64,000 nt of DNA from Megaustenia siamemsis (taxonomy: Eukaryota; Mollusca; Gastropoda; Stylommatophora; Ariophantidae): assembly GCA_032433765.1 (NCBI GenBank), contig JAVIAB010000092.1, positions 100,428,886-100,492,885 of the forward strand, written 5' to 3'. The notes under the pieces are model-generated. The model was not told the DNA's origin, searched no databases, and saw only the letters and a list, made by a program, of their open reading frames with translations. Each line of letters opens with the position of its first letter. The first letter of the stretch is position 1. Made by a program: the position numbers and the translations under genes. This document shows, in pieces, positions 33,086 through 46,700 of the stretch.

Positions 33086-34100
33086 GACGACCATAAGCTT
33101 ATGAATATGTAACATGAAGGGAGGTCACTCACAAGATTTTAGAAACTGCGGGAATTTAGGATCGGACTTCAGCTGTAACAGCCTGTAACGGTTAGTGTCG
33201 GTTAGTCGCGGTAAAGTCCGGTATCTTGTCTTCACTTCGATTTTAAGGTTGTAATTATAATATTCTTATTAATATACTATGTATGATTTTGAAGTAGTTT
33301 TCATGGTTTGATAGAACACCCTATCTATCCTATAGTCTATAGTCATTTTTTACACTGCTTTAGTTTAAGTTAACTTAGAGACTTAACTACAGAGGTAACA
33401 CTAGTAACAGACGTGCGTCGTATATTATTTAATTTATAAATTATTATTATTAGTACTATTTTATTTATATTTTTACTTAAATTTATTTTCTCGAACCCAC
33501 ACTCCCACTGTCGAGTGTTACTACTAAGTACTAGTCTCCAACTTTTTAGAGTGTCTAGTAGTCTAGTCATTCTAGTCTATATCTCTATTATAGTATTCTG
33601 ACTATATATTTTTTATTATATATCAGTAGTGTGAGTAGTGCCAAGAACTTGTCAAGTTCAGGTCTTGTGATGTCTTGCCACCTTGAAAACACAGAGCACT
33701 TGCGTGCAGGAGTGTTGATATCAGATCTTTTCTTTGCATGAGAATGCTAGATAACAAAGTTTCACAAACTTCATCATTAAACAATCATACAATGACCCAA
33801 AAAAATCAATGCAGAGGAGGAATCTGTGAGGTGCTCAAGACTTATCTCCTGGCTTTCGTAGTGGATGAAAGCGAAAGTTATTTTCAGTGCTGCCAGTTGT
33901 AATTTCTGACCACTCAGACTCAGCTGGGATGATAGGTCTAGATGAGCTAGGCCTGGCAGTTGGGCTAGATGTGGTTTTCTTGGTAGTTTTACCACTACCT
34001 CTGTCCCTACCTCTTCTGCAGCTGCTTTTGGTTTTTTTGGTTCTGAAGGAATGTATTTCTCATCATTGTCAATATGTACCAGTATAATTTCTTTTATATC

Positions 34101-35502
34101 GTGACGGTGGACTGCTATATTAGATTGCTATCTCTGTCGTCGCCCCCGCCTGGGATGCGATGAACTCGCCTTGCTTGTGTTTACAAAGGGCCTAGGCGCT
34201 GTAGGCTACACGCCCGCCTTCCCCCACTGCAATCTCATAACAAGTCGAGGCTGTCATGCCCCAGTGATGATCTGACCTCCTTCAACCCCTACCGGACGAT
34301 TACCCGCCTGGGAACTGTGTTATGTCGTATAGTGATTAGTACCTTGCGCTGTAATGACTTGTGTCGACAACGACCTGTCCGTTCTTCGCGGACTTAGTGA
34401 AAACATCACGTAACAGCACACACAACAACTCTCTGAAGGTTACAACATATAAACTTTATTACAGTGTTCACATTATCGATCACATCCGTGACCGATCTCT
34501 CAACAAGCTCCTCTCTGTTAACATATCACCTTTACACTAGATAGTCTCATTGTACTCATTGGATATATTCACACGCTTGCACTAACTACAACTTCACTGT
34601 CTCTTGTATACGCTAATTGATCTGCCTCGACCAAGACACTCGCTGCAGTGTCGTATTCATCAGGATGGTGTTTGCCAACTGGTGATAATAATTGACAATT
34701 TTTCCTGTCTGCATGGTTTGAGCTGACTTAACAATGACCCTCTCTCGGGTGGTGTCTCTGTCTGCCAATGATAATTGACGGCAAGACCCTCTCTTGAGTG
34801 TTGCATTCAACAGAACTCTGTCTGCCAAATCTGTGATGGTAATTGACGGCAAGGCCCTCTGAGTGTTGCATTCAGCAGAATCTGTCTGCCAAATCAGTGA
34901 GAATAATTGACGGCAAGACTCTCTCTCGAGTGTTGCATTCAGCAGAATCTGTCTGCCAAATCTGTGATAATAATTGACGGCAAGACTCTCTCTCAAGTGT
35001 TGCATTCAGCAGAACTCTGTCTGCCAAATCTGTGATAATAATTTACTAGTCTCTTGCATATATTGATATAAGTTCGAGTGTTCTACTCACCAATTGAGAA
35101 TTTCACACTCCTTGCCTGTATCAGAAACACACCGATTTCCAGGCATTTTCCAACTTGTGCGCCCTACTCTATTAGGCACACAACTTAACTGTTGCTTCTA
35201 ATCTAGCACTGCCTTATTCACAGGCCCTGGACATTTCGTCTCTATCTAGTCCCTACACTCATAGTAAGACTTGGTCTTCTTCCCGACGGGAACGTCCTTC
35301 CCGCTCGAGCTCTGGCGCACTACTGACCAACATTTACTCCCTACATAACTCACTTACTACATAAACTAACTATCTACAAATTTAATGGCTGCCAGCCCTT
35401 ACGGGCTAACACCCTACGGAAAACGACCGTTCTCGTCCCCGCTAGTTCGTAACTAATCTATCTTTTCTCTAATTCTTCTCCTGTCTACATCCCCACCTGA
35501 CA
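34101..35502 (-). mobile_element. Possible solo LTR-like insertion within the piggyBac remnant
   Basis: A higher-GC block interrupts the piggyBac-like reading. Its ends mirror each other: TGACGGTGG at 34101 and the complement of TGTCAGGTGG at about 35502. On the - strand an AATAAAGTTTATATG polyadenylation-like string is near 34455. No matching short target duplication was identified, so the class is uncertain. Confidence 0.3.
34775..35041. repeat. 64-68 bp tandem repeat, 4 units
   Basis: Units begin at 34775, 34843, 34907 and 34974 with TTGACGGCAAG and contain GTGTTGCATTCAGCAGAA and TCTGTCTGCCAAATC. It lies inside the LTR-like block. The - strand open frame across it (34613-35005) only reflects the repeat. 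Confidence 0.9.
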
Positions 35503-36153
35503 CACTCATTCCACATACAGCACCCATCTCTCTGAGTTGCTTTTCACCTCCATGCTTTCTCGTCACTCCTCTTTCAGTCAGCCTACCCGACCTAATTCTC
35601 TCCCTCCATTTCTTTAAGTTCCTTCCCCTTATTTTATCTCTCTGTCTCTGTCTTCCTCTTCTCTCTTTCTTTCTTTCTCTCTCTATTTCAAATATTCAAC
35701 ATGAGACTCTCATTTTCCTCTACTAAAAAATCGATATCTGTATCACTGTCTCATTGTTGTTATCAACACTTACAGTGTCTGAACTATCATCAGAATCATC
35801 AAGAAAAATTAATTGACAAGCTTCTTCAGCCGTCATCAACTGACTTTTAGCATTACAATCACTGCTACTGGAAGCCATTTCGATCAGCTAATTTTTGTTT
35901 ACAATTTTTTAACGATAAACACTAAATCCAAGTGAAAAAATCACACGTTAAAGTACATCTTTCCACTTGAACCTCGTGGGGAAGAAAGGAAGGAACTCTC
36001 CAGTGAAGGAATCTATATAAAATAGTCAATTTAAAATATGGGATGCAGTTTGTTGACGGTTTACACGAAACAAATTATGCTTGGCGTACTATACGGCTGA
36101 ACGTACGCAATGGAAATGGCGCACCATGCGGCGGATCGTACGGAAAGAGTTAA

Positions 36154-36375
36154 GACTGTATCATCAGCATACCTTCGATTATTTATATTATGACCTCTGT
36201 TTGTTATTCCAGGCATGTCTCTTATGGATCTTAAAATAATCTCACTGTATATATTAAATAAATATGGTGACAGTACACAACCTTGCCTAACACCTTGTTT
36301 TATCACCTTGCCAATTTATTTCCAGTTCTTATGGCTGCTGTTTGTTGGCAGTACATGTTCTTTAATCTTTGCTTT
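36154..36375 (-). mobile_element. RTE RT fragment interrupted by the piggyBac-like element
   Basis: The - strand reads [35 protein letters not shown] and NNRRYADDTVL, stopping exactly at the TTAA that in related copies continues into the next codons (compare 30655-30700). Motif C is intact here. The other half of the RT is not found on the far side of the piggyBac remnant. Confidence 0.85.
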
Positions 36376-36449
36376 ATATATATATTTTTTTTTATTGAAC
36401 TCTTTGTATGGTTACTTATTGGAGAGTGATGTTGTTTGATTAAATCTTC

Positions 36450-36650
36450 TATAATAAAGAAAACAAAGTGGGCATGTTTTGGTAATATGATAACAAAATG
36501 ACAACAAGGCAATCTCAAAGTAAACCCTCAAGTGGGAAAGAAGGCAGACAAAGAACACTGATGTGAGCAGCAATAACAGTGGACATCAGCTCCCTTGCCA
36601 TGGTGGAGAGGTTCACTGGAGCAGGAACAAGAACAAGTGGTGCAATATAA
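36450..36650 (+). mobile_element. LINE 3'-end relic
   Basis: AKWACFGNMITK and SGKEGRQRTLM-like pieces, then a WCNIMMIL-like end after a frame change, in the layout of a LINE RT tail. Weak. Confidence 0.35.
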
Positions 36651-37461
36651 TGATGATCTTGTGCAAAGTATAATATTCAATAGTAAAGATCGTCATATAT
36701 GAAGAGTCTAGAATTTATGCTCATGGGCTGTCTTCAGCTTGAAAGGACAATAGAATGGGTAGTGTTTGATGAAGAATATTCAAATGAGACTTCAAGAATT
36801 TGGACTTAAGCTAGGTACAGGTAAAATGGGATGACTGTAATGAAAGATCTGGATTGTGTGTAATCTACAAGTAATGTACAAAAAGTAATGTGCAATCTTT
36901 ACATCTATAGTTGGAGAACCTATCATTTTATCATGGTTGCGGTAAGATCGATTCTCTTAACTGTCATCAGTAAGATAAACCTTGTCTATCCTGTATCTTT
37001 TTTTTTTCAGTGTGGATATCAGTGTATTTGTTGTTGGGCTAGGTTGCTAGTTTATGGCAAGCTGTGATATCAGCGGGTCGGTGGGTGGGCGGATGAATGT
37101 TATCAGTATTCCTATTGTGTTGTTTATACAACTCCATTATTGAGATATTGACAGAACTTTTGATGCTTTGAGCAAAAATATTTTAAAATCAATGTAAACA
37201 ATACCATAACAGTCATGTTGTGTAAATTAAAATGAGCAAAACCAATACAACTTGCATATCTGCACAACTTAGAAAGAACATTGGGCCTGTTATTGTAATT
37301 CTTATTCTAATTCAATAACCTTTTTTTCAGACTGCCTGGTAGTTTTTGTTTGTTTTGTTGTTAGGATCATCATAGCACTCCAGATGAATCCATAGGTGCT
37401 CTGATATCCCCCTTGAGAATCTTGAGAGGACTACACATTGGATCTTATTACCTATGAGATC

Positions 37462-37486
37462 GGGGGGGGGGGGGGGGGGGGGGGGG
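37462..37486 (+). repeat. Homopolymer run of 25 G
   Basis: Uninterrupted G tract in an otherwise AT-rich region, about 280 bp before the first TIPIN exon found. Its length may be affected by sequencing or assembly error. Confidence 0.85.
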
Positions 37487-37519
37487 TAACATCATAAAGA
37501 AACCACGCATTAATTGTTC

Positions 37520-37625
37520 CTATTTTTTTAAAAGGCCACCACCGCTTTTTAGCAGGTTTCGAACCCAGGTTCTTTCTGTCCTGAGGCAGACGTCATACTT
37601 CTAGACTACCCAGCCCCTGGATACA
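37520..37625 (-). mobile_element. tRNA-like SINE head relic
   Basis: On the - strand: GGCTGGGTAGTCTAGAAGTA, GAACCTGGGTTCGAAACCTG (B-box-like) and a short AAAAAG end. Too short for a full SINE, and the family is not clear. Confidence 0.4.
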
Positions 37626-37769
37626 GAGTTTTTATCAGAATGCAGCAAGTAATTCTTCTTTCTTTGAAAATTAAATAGACATGAGTTTCTATGCTTATTT
37701 ATTTTTGTTATCATATATTTATTTATGAATGTTATTGTCATTTCAGATATTTTAACCTTTTAATATCAG

Positions 37770-40700
37770 GTTTAAGAGAAATCTAACAATGGATAGTATT
37801 CCGTTGGAGATGGATGACATATTTGGGGAAGAAGATGAAGTTGAAGATTTCAGCCCTTCAAGACTACCTGATTTAGAAGATGAATTGGAACCTATGAGAG
37901 ATTCTAGAAATGATGATGACAATGATGCAGCTGGGAGTGCCCAAGAGGAAACAGGTATCCAAAACATCTGCATTTTCAGAATATAGTTGAAGTGAAATGT
38001 AATCGCACCTGTTGATTTTGTTACTTCAAGACTATTTATAACAAAAAATGTAATCTTTCAAGCTTTTCAATTCTAAGTTATCTGGTCTCGTAAACTGATG
38101 ATGCATTAATAATATGTGAAAACCTCTATCATCAAGTTTTAGTGTATCTCCAATAATCTCTCTCCAATTAGCAGTGGTTGTACTAATTTAGTTTAGTTCA
38201 TCGGTCATCCTTTTTGCACATTGGACAAGTCTATAAGTGCTCAATTTCCTCACTAAAGCATATCCCTCAACATGTAGTGACTAACATCACCGGTGTTGTG
38301 CTAGCTAACAAACTTTCTTTGGCTTCCTGCATAACCTCCCCGTCTCGCATCTTCTCTTCCATGTTGACATGATATTCATACAGTCTATTCATGCTTGTGG
38401 ATTCAGGGTAAATTTTTTTAGTCTTTTTTTTTTTTTTAAATATTATTTTGCTCAGCATCCCTGAGGGTATTCAGAATGACAGTATGTCCATTGGCCTTCT
38501 GCACTCAACATAAGCCAAACTGGCAAGCACACTCATTAACTCTTACAACAGCGACTTATGTTAGACCAGACACTCCCCAGAGACTCTAACCTCAGTGGTT
38601 GAACCCAGCCAGTTGCAATGGTTGTACCAAAACAAATAAGTGTATTACAAAATTTCCTTGTCACAAAATTTGTGAATTAATGAAATGAGCGTATTAATAC
38701 ATAAAGTATATTTAATTATGTTTGGTGTGTTACAAAATAAATAATCACATATGCCAAATGTAGTCATTTTCTTTAACCATATTTATCCTGAAGTGGAAAA
38801 TGTTGAATCCACAACATTAATAAAAGCAATGTTTTTTTAAATTTTCAGATAATGCAGAACTCTTGGCTAAATTAAAGAATATGAAAGGAGCTTCAAAGAA
38901 TGTTGCTAAAAAAACCCTTCCAAAGCTGGATGCAACAAGGTTTGTGCCACCATTTGTACAGATGTTATAGTCACAATTTATTTAAAACTGTCATGTACGA
39001 TTTGAAGATATTTACCTGCTATCTTCTTCATTTGAAAACAGGACAACTTTGTAAACTTGTACAACTTGTGTGTGGTAAGGAGGAGGAAAGTGAAGGAGGC
39101 AAAGAATTTTGTTGTTGCAAGAGAGGGAAATTAATCAATTTGCTTATTTGACAGAATTGAACAATTTTAGATAGGAGTAGAAGAGAGATATTACTTCTTT
39201 GGCTAGTATTCAAGTAGCATTTGTGTTTCAGAAAGCACTAAAATGAAGATTGTTCTCATTACTGCAGTGAATTATGGTTCAACCTTCTATCTTTATTTTG
39301 TTTGCCTGAAGTATTGTCTATATATGGAATGTCATTTCCTGTATAAATTTTACTGTCTATGTAATTCTTGCAGTGGCCCATACTGTTTTGCCTGCAGTGT
39401 TGTATCTATGGACCAATGAATTTTCCTGTCTACTATATTCATTGTTCAACCTTCAACATCATTGTTGTGTTTTCATTTCACGACCAACCTGGATGTTATG
39501 TCTTTAAGAATGACAAGGAACAGACACACACATACAATATCACTGACAAGATTTTTTAATGTTTGAGTTTGTTCATTTTAAAAACATGGATTAACATTCA
39601 TTCATTTGTCCAGGGAACTGGTTGGTCTCGAGGCAAGATGCCAGTCTTGAGACAGAGAGGTTGTGCGTTCAAATCCTGGCTGCACTAGTGGGGATTTTGT
39701 GATTTCTCTCTGCAACAACCATCCCTGGTCTCAGCAGCGAGGCCCAGCTTGAAACGTCAATTACTCATTCGACAGAAAAAATATGAGTACCTCTGAAAAC
39801 AGAGTTATCTGCCTGTGCAGCAAGAGACCCCTGTGCACACAACTGCCAGGGAAAAATGGATTAACACGCAAAATTCAGTTCCTAGTCTCTAGGGATTTCA
39901 CCAGAGGTGAAAGCTGGCAAACATTTCTCCCATAACCTTGGTGCTTGAGGGAGCACTTTTGATGATGTCATCATTACTTTCAACCTTTCACAATTAATAA
40001 TTTTTTTCCTGAGATGTGTAAAAGCAATCAGAGCAGAAAATTGGAGCCCTTAAAATGTGGATCTATAGAAAAAATGGGAAGAATTGGGTGGAAGGAAAAA
40101 AAGACAAGCAATGAAGTTTTGAATTAGCTGAAAATGGTAAACGAACTACTTAGCACAATTCAAACAAGGCACTATAATTTTTAGGACATGTAAAGATACA
40201 CAATACCCTACTAAAAATCATCTTGGAGGGGAAGTACAAGCTAGATGAGAGAAGGCAAACCAAGACAAAAGTGGGTTGATAACATTGAAAGATGGACAGG
40301 TATTGCAGCATGCACTATCAGGCAATAGACAGAGTAAAATGGTGCTCAATGGTAGACGTTTGATGTGGAGGTGACACCTAGTGAGTGAATAATAAAGATT
40401 TAATCTTGCTCATTCTCTGATGTTATCTTTCCATGTTAAAGAATTGAAATCGGAATAATAAAGTGGTATGTTGACTTTAATAAAATAAGTGGATGTTGGT
40501 TGTGCTAGATGATGCACAGTGTTCTAGCCAGATAAATTATGCTATCCAACATATACTAAGGTTACGTCAAAAGACACAGCGGGCTGGAAAGAACTAATTG
40601 AAGGCATGATTCCTGGACAATGCATCAGGGGCAGACCAAAAAGAAGGTGGCTTTAAGACGTCAGGAAGATCTTTGAACATGACAAACAAAGAAAGATTTG

Positions 40701-43700
40701 GCTACAGATAGAGATTCAGATAGGCCGTGGTGAATGCAACGTTCTCCTTAATACGTGCGACCTGGTGATGATCCAGCAATAAATTTTTTAGTAAATATGA
40801 GAAATAAAATCAAAACTTTATGTGTTATGCAAATGCTGCTTTATTTTTTTTTTATTATTATATTTTATTATTTTTAATTTTTTAAAATGTTGAACTATTT
40901 TTAATTACAATAGTTATTTCCATTCAAGGATATCTTAAAATAATTAACTATTAACATTATTATTTGTGAAATGTTGCAGATTAATTGGTGAACGAGGCAT
41001 TTCAATACTTCCAAAAGTATTTCAGGATGTTCCAATAAAAGGCAGAAATCATGAGGTCTGAATAGTTTCATAATTTTGTGATACAAATTTTAATAAGAAT
41101 TAAAGTTTCTTTCTTGAAATATATTATTATAGGCTATCTCTTTCTTTTTGGTTTATTTTTTGTTCTGTAACACAAAATCTTTCTGCCTGATATGGTTTTT
41201 AAACGATTGTCTTAAGTAAAGTTGGATATAAACTCAAATAATTCACGCACCATTAGACTTCACATAGGGCGCATAGTGTTTTTTTGCCACCAATCTCTAT
41301 TCTGGGCGAGATGCTCGATCTTATCTAATGAGTCTATGCCTGCCAACTTTGCTTTTCTTATAAGTGTTCTTTTTAACATCTCTTTAGGTCTTCCTCTTTT
41401 TCTGTATCCTGATGTTTCCCATTGAAGAGCCTGTTTCTCTTATTATCTCTTCTCATCACATGTCCGACATATGTCCATCTTCTTTCCTTAATTGCAGATG
41501 AGATCTTTGGTTGCATAGCTATTTCTCTTATTTCAATATTAGTCTTGAAATAATTCCAATGCAAGAGTACTTTCTTAGGCATTTGTCTTCAAAAAGTGTT
41601 AAGTTTTTTCTCAATCTCTTTTGATGTTTTCCAGCTTTCACATGCATAGGTAAATGTTGATTTTATGTTTGAGATTAGTTCGATTTAATATTGAAGTTAA
41701 AAATTTTTATTTTTTTTTATTTCTTTCCTAATTATTTTGGATTTTCATGTTTCCTAGGGCAATGAAGTCTCCTCTCTTTTTGTATCATTTTCTGTTCCTC
41801 CTTTATCTATATTACTGCCCAGATACATGTAACATTTTACATCTAGTAGAGATATGGTAAATTAGAGAAATCGCCAATCAACATAATAAAGAAAAGACGA
41901 TGGTCATATGTTGGACATGTGATGAGAAAAGATAATAACCGAATAGCAAAGCAAGCCCTCATGTGGGAAACAACAGGTAGTAGGAAAAGAGGAAGACCCA
42001 GAGAGACACTGAGAAGAACATTGATGAGAGAGACAAGAGCAGCAGGAATCTGCTCCCTCAATGAGATAGAGCTGCTTTCACAGAACAGAGACAAATGGCG
42101 AGATTTGATAAAATATCTTTAAAAGAATTGAAAACTGCTGGAACAAAAATTCAGATAAGAGGAGTATCTTGGTGTACGCCCTATGGGCCGGCTACGGCTC
42201 AAAAGGTCAATAGATAGATAGATAGAGGTATTTCTCCTGTTATTTGTTTATTGCTAACTGCATTAATTCTCATATCTCTATTTATTTTCTGTCCATGCAA
42301 TTTCACTTTATCCAAGATATAATGTCATGGTGTGTTCTAATATTTCTCAGTTGGTTCTTTAATGTTAGTTTTATTTTAAAAATGGTCTAATTATCATAAA
42401 TGTTTTCATGTGCATAGTTATAATACAAATGACTTATTCAGAGAATTTTTCCGTTTCGAAAGAGGTTGATCAGATTAACTCTAGATTATGATCACGTTGT
42501 GAAAATGATGACCTGAAAATACAAATTCTTGAAATTTGAGTTTGTTCTCCCCCCCCCCCCCCCCAAATGAGAAAAGTTATGTTGTAGTTGTAGTTAGTCG
42601 AAGGTCCTGGTATCACTGCAAACAAATTAAAATCCATAATTGCTCAACTGCCTGTGCCAGTGGAATTATCTAAATTAACATCTCATCTTAATGAAGGATC
42701 CAAACAAAGAAAGGCAGCTTCAGCACATGCCAAAAGACAGAAGGCATAACTGCACCGAAAGTGAACGCAACAAAACTGTCCTTTGTCATACGATATCATG
42801 ATTCATCGTAAGCAATCAGAATATTAAAACACGATCTGGATGAAAAACACAGCTCATTATGTGCACAGAGCACTAAACTCAGCAGTTCTGGCAGCAAGCT
42901 GGACTTGGAATATGAGGAAAGGAATATGAGGAAACTGCAACAAGGAACACTTTTCAGACGGAGCCTATCGGTTCCTGCGCCTATCTGCATATTGACCGGA
43001 AATATGTATGTGATAATTAAGAAATAAGTTTTCAGGTTCATATTTATTGTTTATATTTTTAAAACTTAATATCCTACTAAATAATATATATTGCAATATA
43101 AAATATGATAGTTTAGAATATTTTAAATATGAGACAGTGTTATAGATTGTACATTTATTAGATATGTTGGAATTATTACTGTTTTGTGCCAAATGAAGGT
43201 TGGGTGGATTGCCTATGGCATGTTTTGTAGTGTAAGTACTTCTGACAAAGAAATAAAGTAAGACTTCCTGTGTTACAGAGACATCTATAAACATGACTTA
43301 ATTTGTAAATGAAAGTTGTAAAGTAGTTTTTGAGTATACTTGCCTGCTTTTCATATAATGTTTATAGAAAGAGGATCTGAAGATAATAATGCGGAACTTG
43401 GAACATTGGGCCCATCGTCTCTTTCCTAAAATGACTTTTTCAGAAGTTTTGGACAGGGTAGAGAGATTAGGAGCCAAGAAAGAAGTTCAGGTGAGGTAAC
43501 TTTAAATATTAAATCAATGATTCACACCCTGGGTCATTCTTTTAAACAGGTTGAACCAGAACATTTAAGAGTTTAGCTTAAAAAATGGAATACTCACAGA
43601 ATAAAAGCCACCTTATCAATATTTTAAGACAAAATCTATCTATTGACCTTTCGAGCCGTAACTGGCCCATAGGGCGTAGACCAAGATACACCTTCTCCTA

Positions 43701-46700
43701 TATGAATTTTTGTTCTAGCAGTTTACTTTTAAAGATATTTTATCAAATCTCGCCATCTGTCTCTGTTCTGTGCAAGCAGTTCTATCTCATTGAGGGAGCC
43801 GATTCCTGCTGCTCTTGCCTCTCTCATCAATGTTCTTCTCAGTGTCTCCCTGGGTCTTCCTCTTTTTCTTTTACCTGTTGTTTCCCATATGAGGGCTTGC
43901 TTTGCTATTCGATTATTATCTCTTCTCATCACATGTCCAACGTATGACCATCGTCTTTTCTTTATTACTGAAGATATTAGTGGTTGATTGGCGATTTCTC
44001 TAATTTCCTCGTTTGTTTTGAATTCGCTCCATTCTATACCAAGTATTTTCCTTAGACATTTATTTTCATATACTTTGCAGAAATTTGTGGAAATCATCAT
44101 CTAACTGTCCCTGTTGGACTTTGCTCCTATGATGGCTAATGTGAAGTTTTCTCTGTCCTGCTTGTGATGTCTGCAGCAGTCAGTCTAAGCTCATCTTGTA
44201 CCATCTTTTTCCAAGTCTTCCTTTCCCTAGTTGACCTGGAACTATGTCCCCCATAATGTCTCTAGGTCATTATTTCATTTTCTATCCATCCATCTATTGT
44301 CATTCCAAGCCAAAGTTGGCACATAAGGTATAAATTCTAGACTTTCCATATCCAATGATTATACTATTTAGTTCCAGACTTTGCACAGGATTCTGCATTA
44401 TAGCACACCACTTGTCCCTGTTCTGTTGGGCCTTTCAACCTCCGCAAGAGAGCTGAGACCTGTTGTTGCATCTGACCTCAGTTTTCTTTCTAGTATTTCT
44501 CTAGGTTTGCCTCTTTTTCATTTGCCCTGTTTCCCATTTGGGGGCTTGCTTTGAGATTCTCTTTGCTGTTTCTTCTCATCACATAGTTCACATATGCCGA
44601 CCAAATCTTGAATGTAGATAATATTGTTTGACACATATTATTATTATTATTATACATTTTACTTTTCTTCTGTACCTGTCTTGAATTCATTCCATGGTCT
44701 CCGAAGTATAGTCCTGGGACATTTGTTTTCTAATATATTTTCTATTTCTTTAGTAGTTTTCCACCAACATTTCTGTTTCAGTAACTATAGATGTTTCATT
44801 GTGATGATTTGTTAAGTCACAGAGATAGCGAGATGAAGAAAAACAATTCTCCATCTTGGACTACTGTAAACTTTACACGACCAAATATTTTTTTTTCATG
44901 TTCTTTATCAATCAGTTTTCTGAAAATGTCAGTTCTTGCAAATTGGCAGATTTGTTCTTTTCTCCCTCCATGGCATTCTGAGTGTTATTCTGTAGCATTT
45001 GCCTTCAAAGACACTGATGTATATTGTTCATGTTCCACAGTCATATTTGCTATGAGGAAAAATACAGGTGTTTGAAAACCTGTTTGGTTGCTATATTAGT
45101 ATCTTACCATATATTGTGCCGTTGTGAAAGTAATTAAACATGATTACGAGTTAGAGTGGGTTTAAATTTTATTGTGTATTTTAAATGGTAGTTTGTGATG
45201 TATTTTTTGGGATATATTATATTTGTTTAGTTTTTAATTGAAAAGTTTATAATGAACTATTTGTTTACTTATTATTCCAGTATTCTTTAACTTTCTTATT
45301 AGGCTGTGGAAATATATTGTTACAAAGTTGTGATATATAATTTTGAAAATATAATTAATAATACTGATTACAATAATTCTGCTAAAATGATGGATTCACT
45401 TAATGAAAATGGGCTGCTTTGCTAACATAAAAGGTTGGAAAATGATTGTTTAAAGTTAATGTTTTGCAAAAGAATTTTGAGTGTTGAGGTCTTTGTGTTA
45501 AGTTTTGACAATAAAATGTTTGTCCCCATGAAAAATATATCTTGTGCTGATCTCTTATTCAAATGTTTAATCAACCACAAAATTCACCAAAAAATATATC
45601 CTGTATTTTAGTTATTAATTATAATTATAAGACATAATTATGCAGAATATAATAAAATTGTAAGCCATTACACTTTATGTTTAACTGATAGACTTGTGTC
45701 AAGAGAATCCGGCTTGGTATGCCAGCTCTGACTGACAATGTACCGGATGAAACTGATGCTTTAACAAATGAGCCTGAAAAAGAAGTGCCAAGAACTGAAT
45801 TGGAAGAAGAGAATATTGCAAGAGGTGAAAAAAGCTTTAACGAGAATGAGGTAAAAAAGCATTCTTTTATAAAATGTGCTCTAAATTAATGATAGAGACA
45901 TGACCTTATTGTTTTTAACAGCTGCTTCTGAAAAGTTCAAATCTCATAAATACAATACTATCATTGATTTTCATCAAAAAGTTTTTTTTTTGAAGTGTTC
46001 AGCATTTACTATTTGTCTGTAGAAAAGTTTATTGAAAGAAAATGATTTATCATGTCTTTACATTTTGGTGTTTTAGCTGTCAGATAAGTGCTTACAGTAA
46101 ATTTGTTTGTTGTCTGGAACTCCTTTATAGCTCCATATACCTTTGGTATACCAGGTAAGTAAAAAAAAAGAAAAGTACCCCCGTCACGCCGAGTGGCGTA
46201 TAGGGAAATATGGTGTTAGTGACCCTATATTTTACAGACCTTCAGCACATAATTTTTGGGGTAATGTCGTCGGTATTTCAGCACCGTGCTGCTTTACTTT
46301 CGTAGAAAAAAATCAGACACCCATTTAAGGCTGGGTGAACCCGGAAGTCGGTTGGGATCGAACCCTACCCCTTGTCCTTTGTAGTCCAGTTCACTAACCA
46401 CAGAGCTATCGCGGCTCCCTGGTACACCAGGTCCTAGTTTAAAATCCCACCACAGGCAGTGCAACTGATCACAAATTTAATCATTGGTTTCTTTGTGGCA
46501 TTAACCTCCTGGTCTCTGGATAATGAGACCAGATGTCTATCCCTCTTGGATAGCAGCAAAAGAAGGAAGTCCCATGTGCATGCTGTTGCATGTTATAGAA
46601 CCCTTGGCAGTTGGAAAAAAAATATGCCAAAAAATGGAAGTTCACCTGGCAAAATTTGTCAGCAAAATGGATTTTTTTTCTACCAACACCAATGGATCCC

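Larger units (their letters stand above)
33610..36153 (-). pseudogene. piggyBac-like transposon remnant (N-terminal transposase half and one terminus)
   Basis: On the - strand the right terminus is TTAACTCTTTCCGTACG at 36153, with the target TTAA (36150-36153) placed exactly at a TTAA of an RTE RT gene. Two 25-bp subterminal repeats follow (36083-36107 and 36118-36142). A Met at 35878 opens MASSSSDCNAKSQLMTAEEA, with an acidic serine-rich N-terminus (IFLDDSDDSSDTVS). After an inserted block (about 34101-35502, perhaps to 35700) come PSEPKKPKAAAEE, IIPAESEWSEI, NNFRFHPLRKPG, and CSVFSRWQDITRPELDKF. These fit the N-terminal DDE_Tnp_1_7 region of piggyBac transposases (WxxI, then a proline-glycine turn, then W-x-D-x-T-x-x-E-L). 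The catalytic D residues and the left terminus are absent. Multiple frameshifts. Confidence 0.6.

Noticed and set aside
34613..35005. A 130-codon - strand protein with internal repeats
   Set aside because: It is explained entirely by the 64-68 bp tandem repeat inside a repeat insertion.
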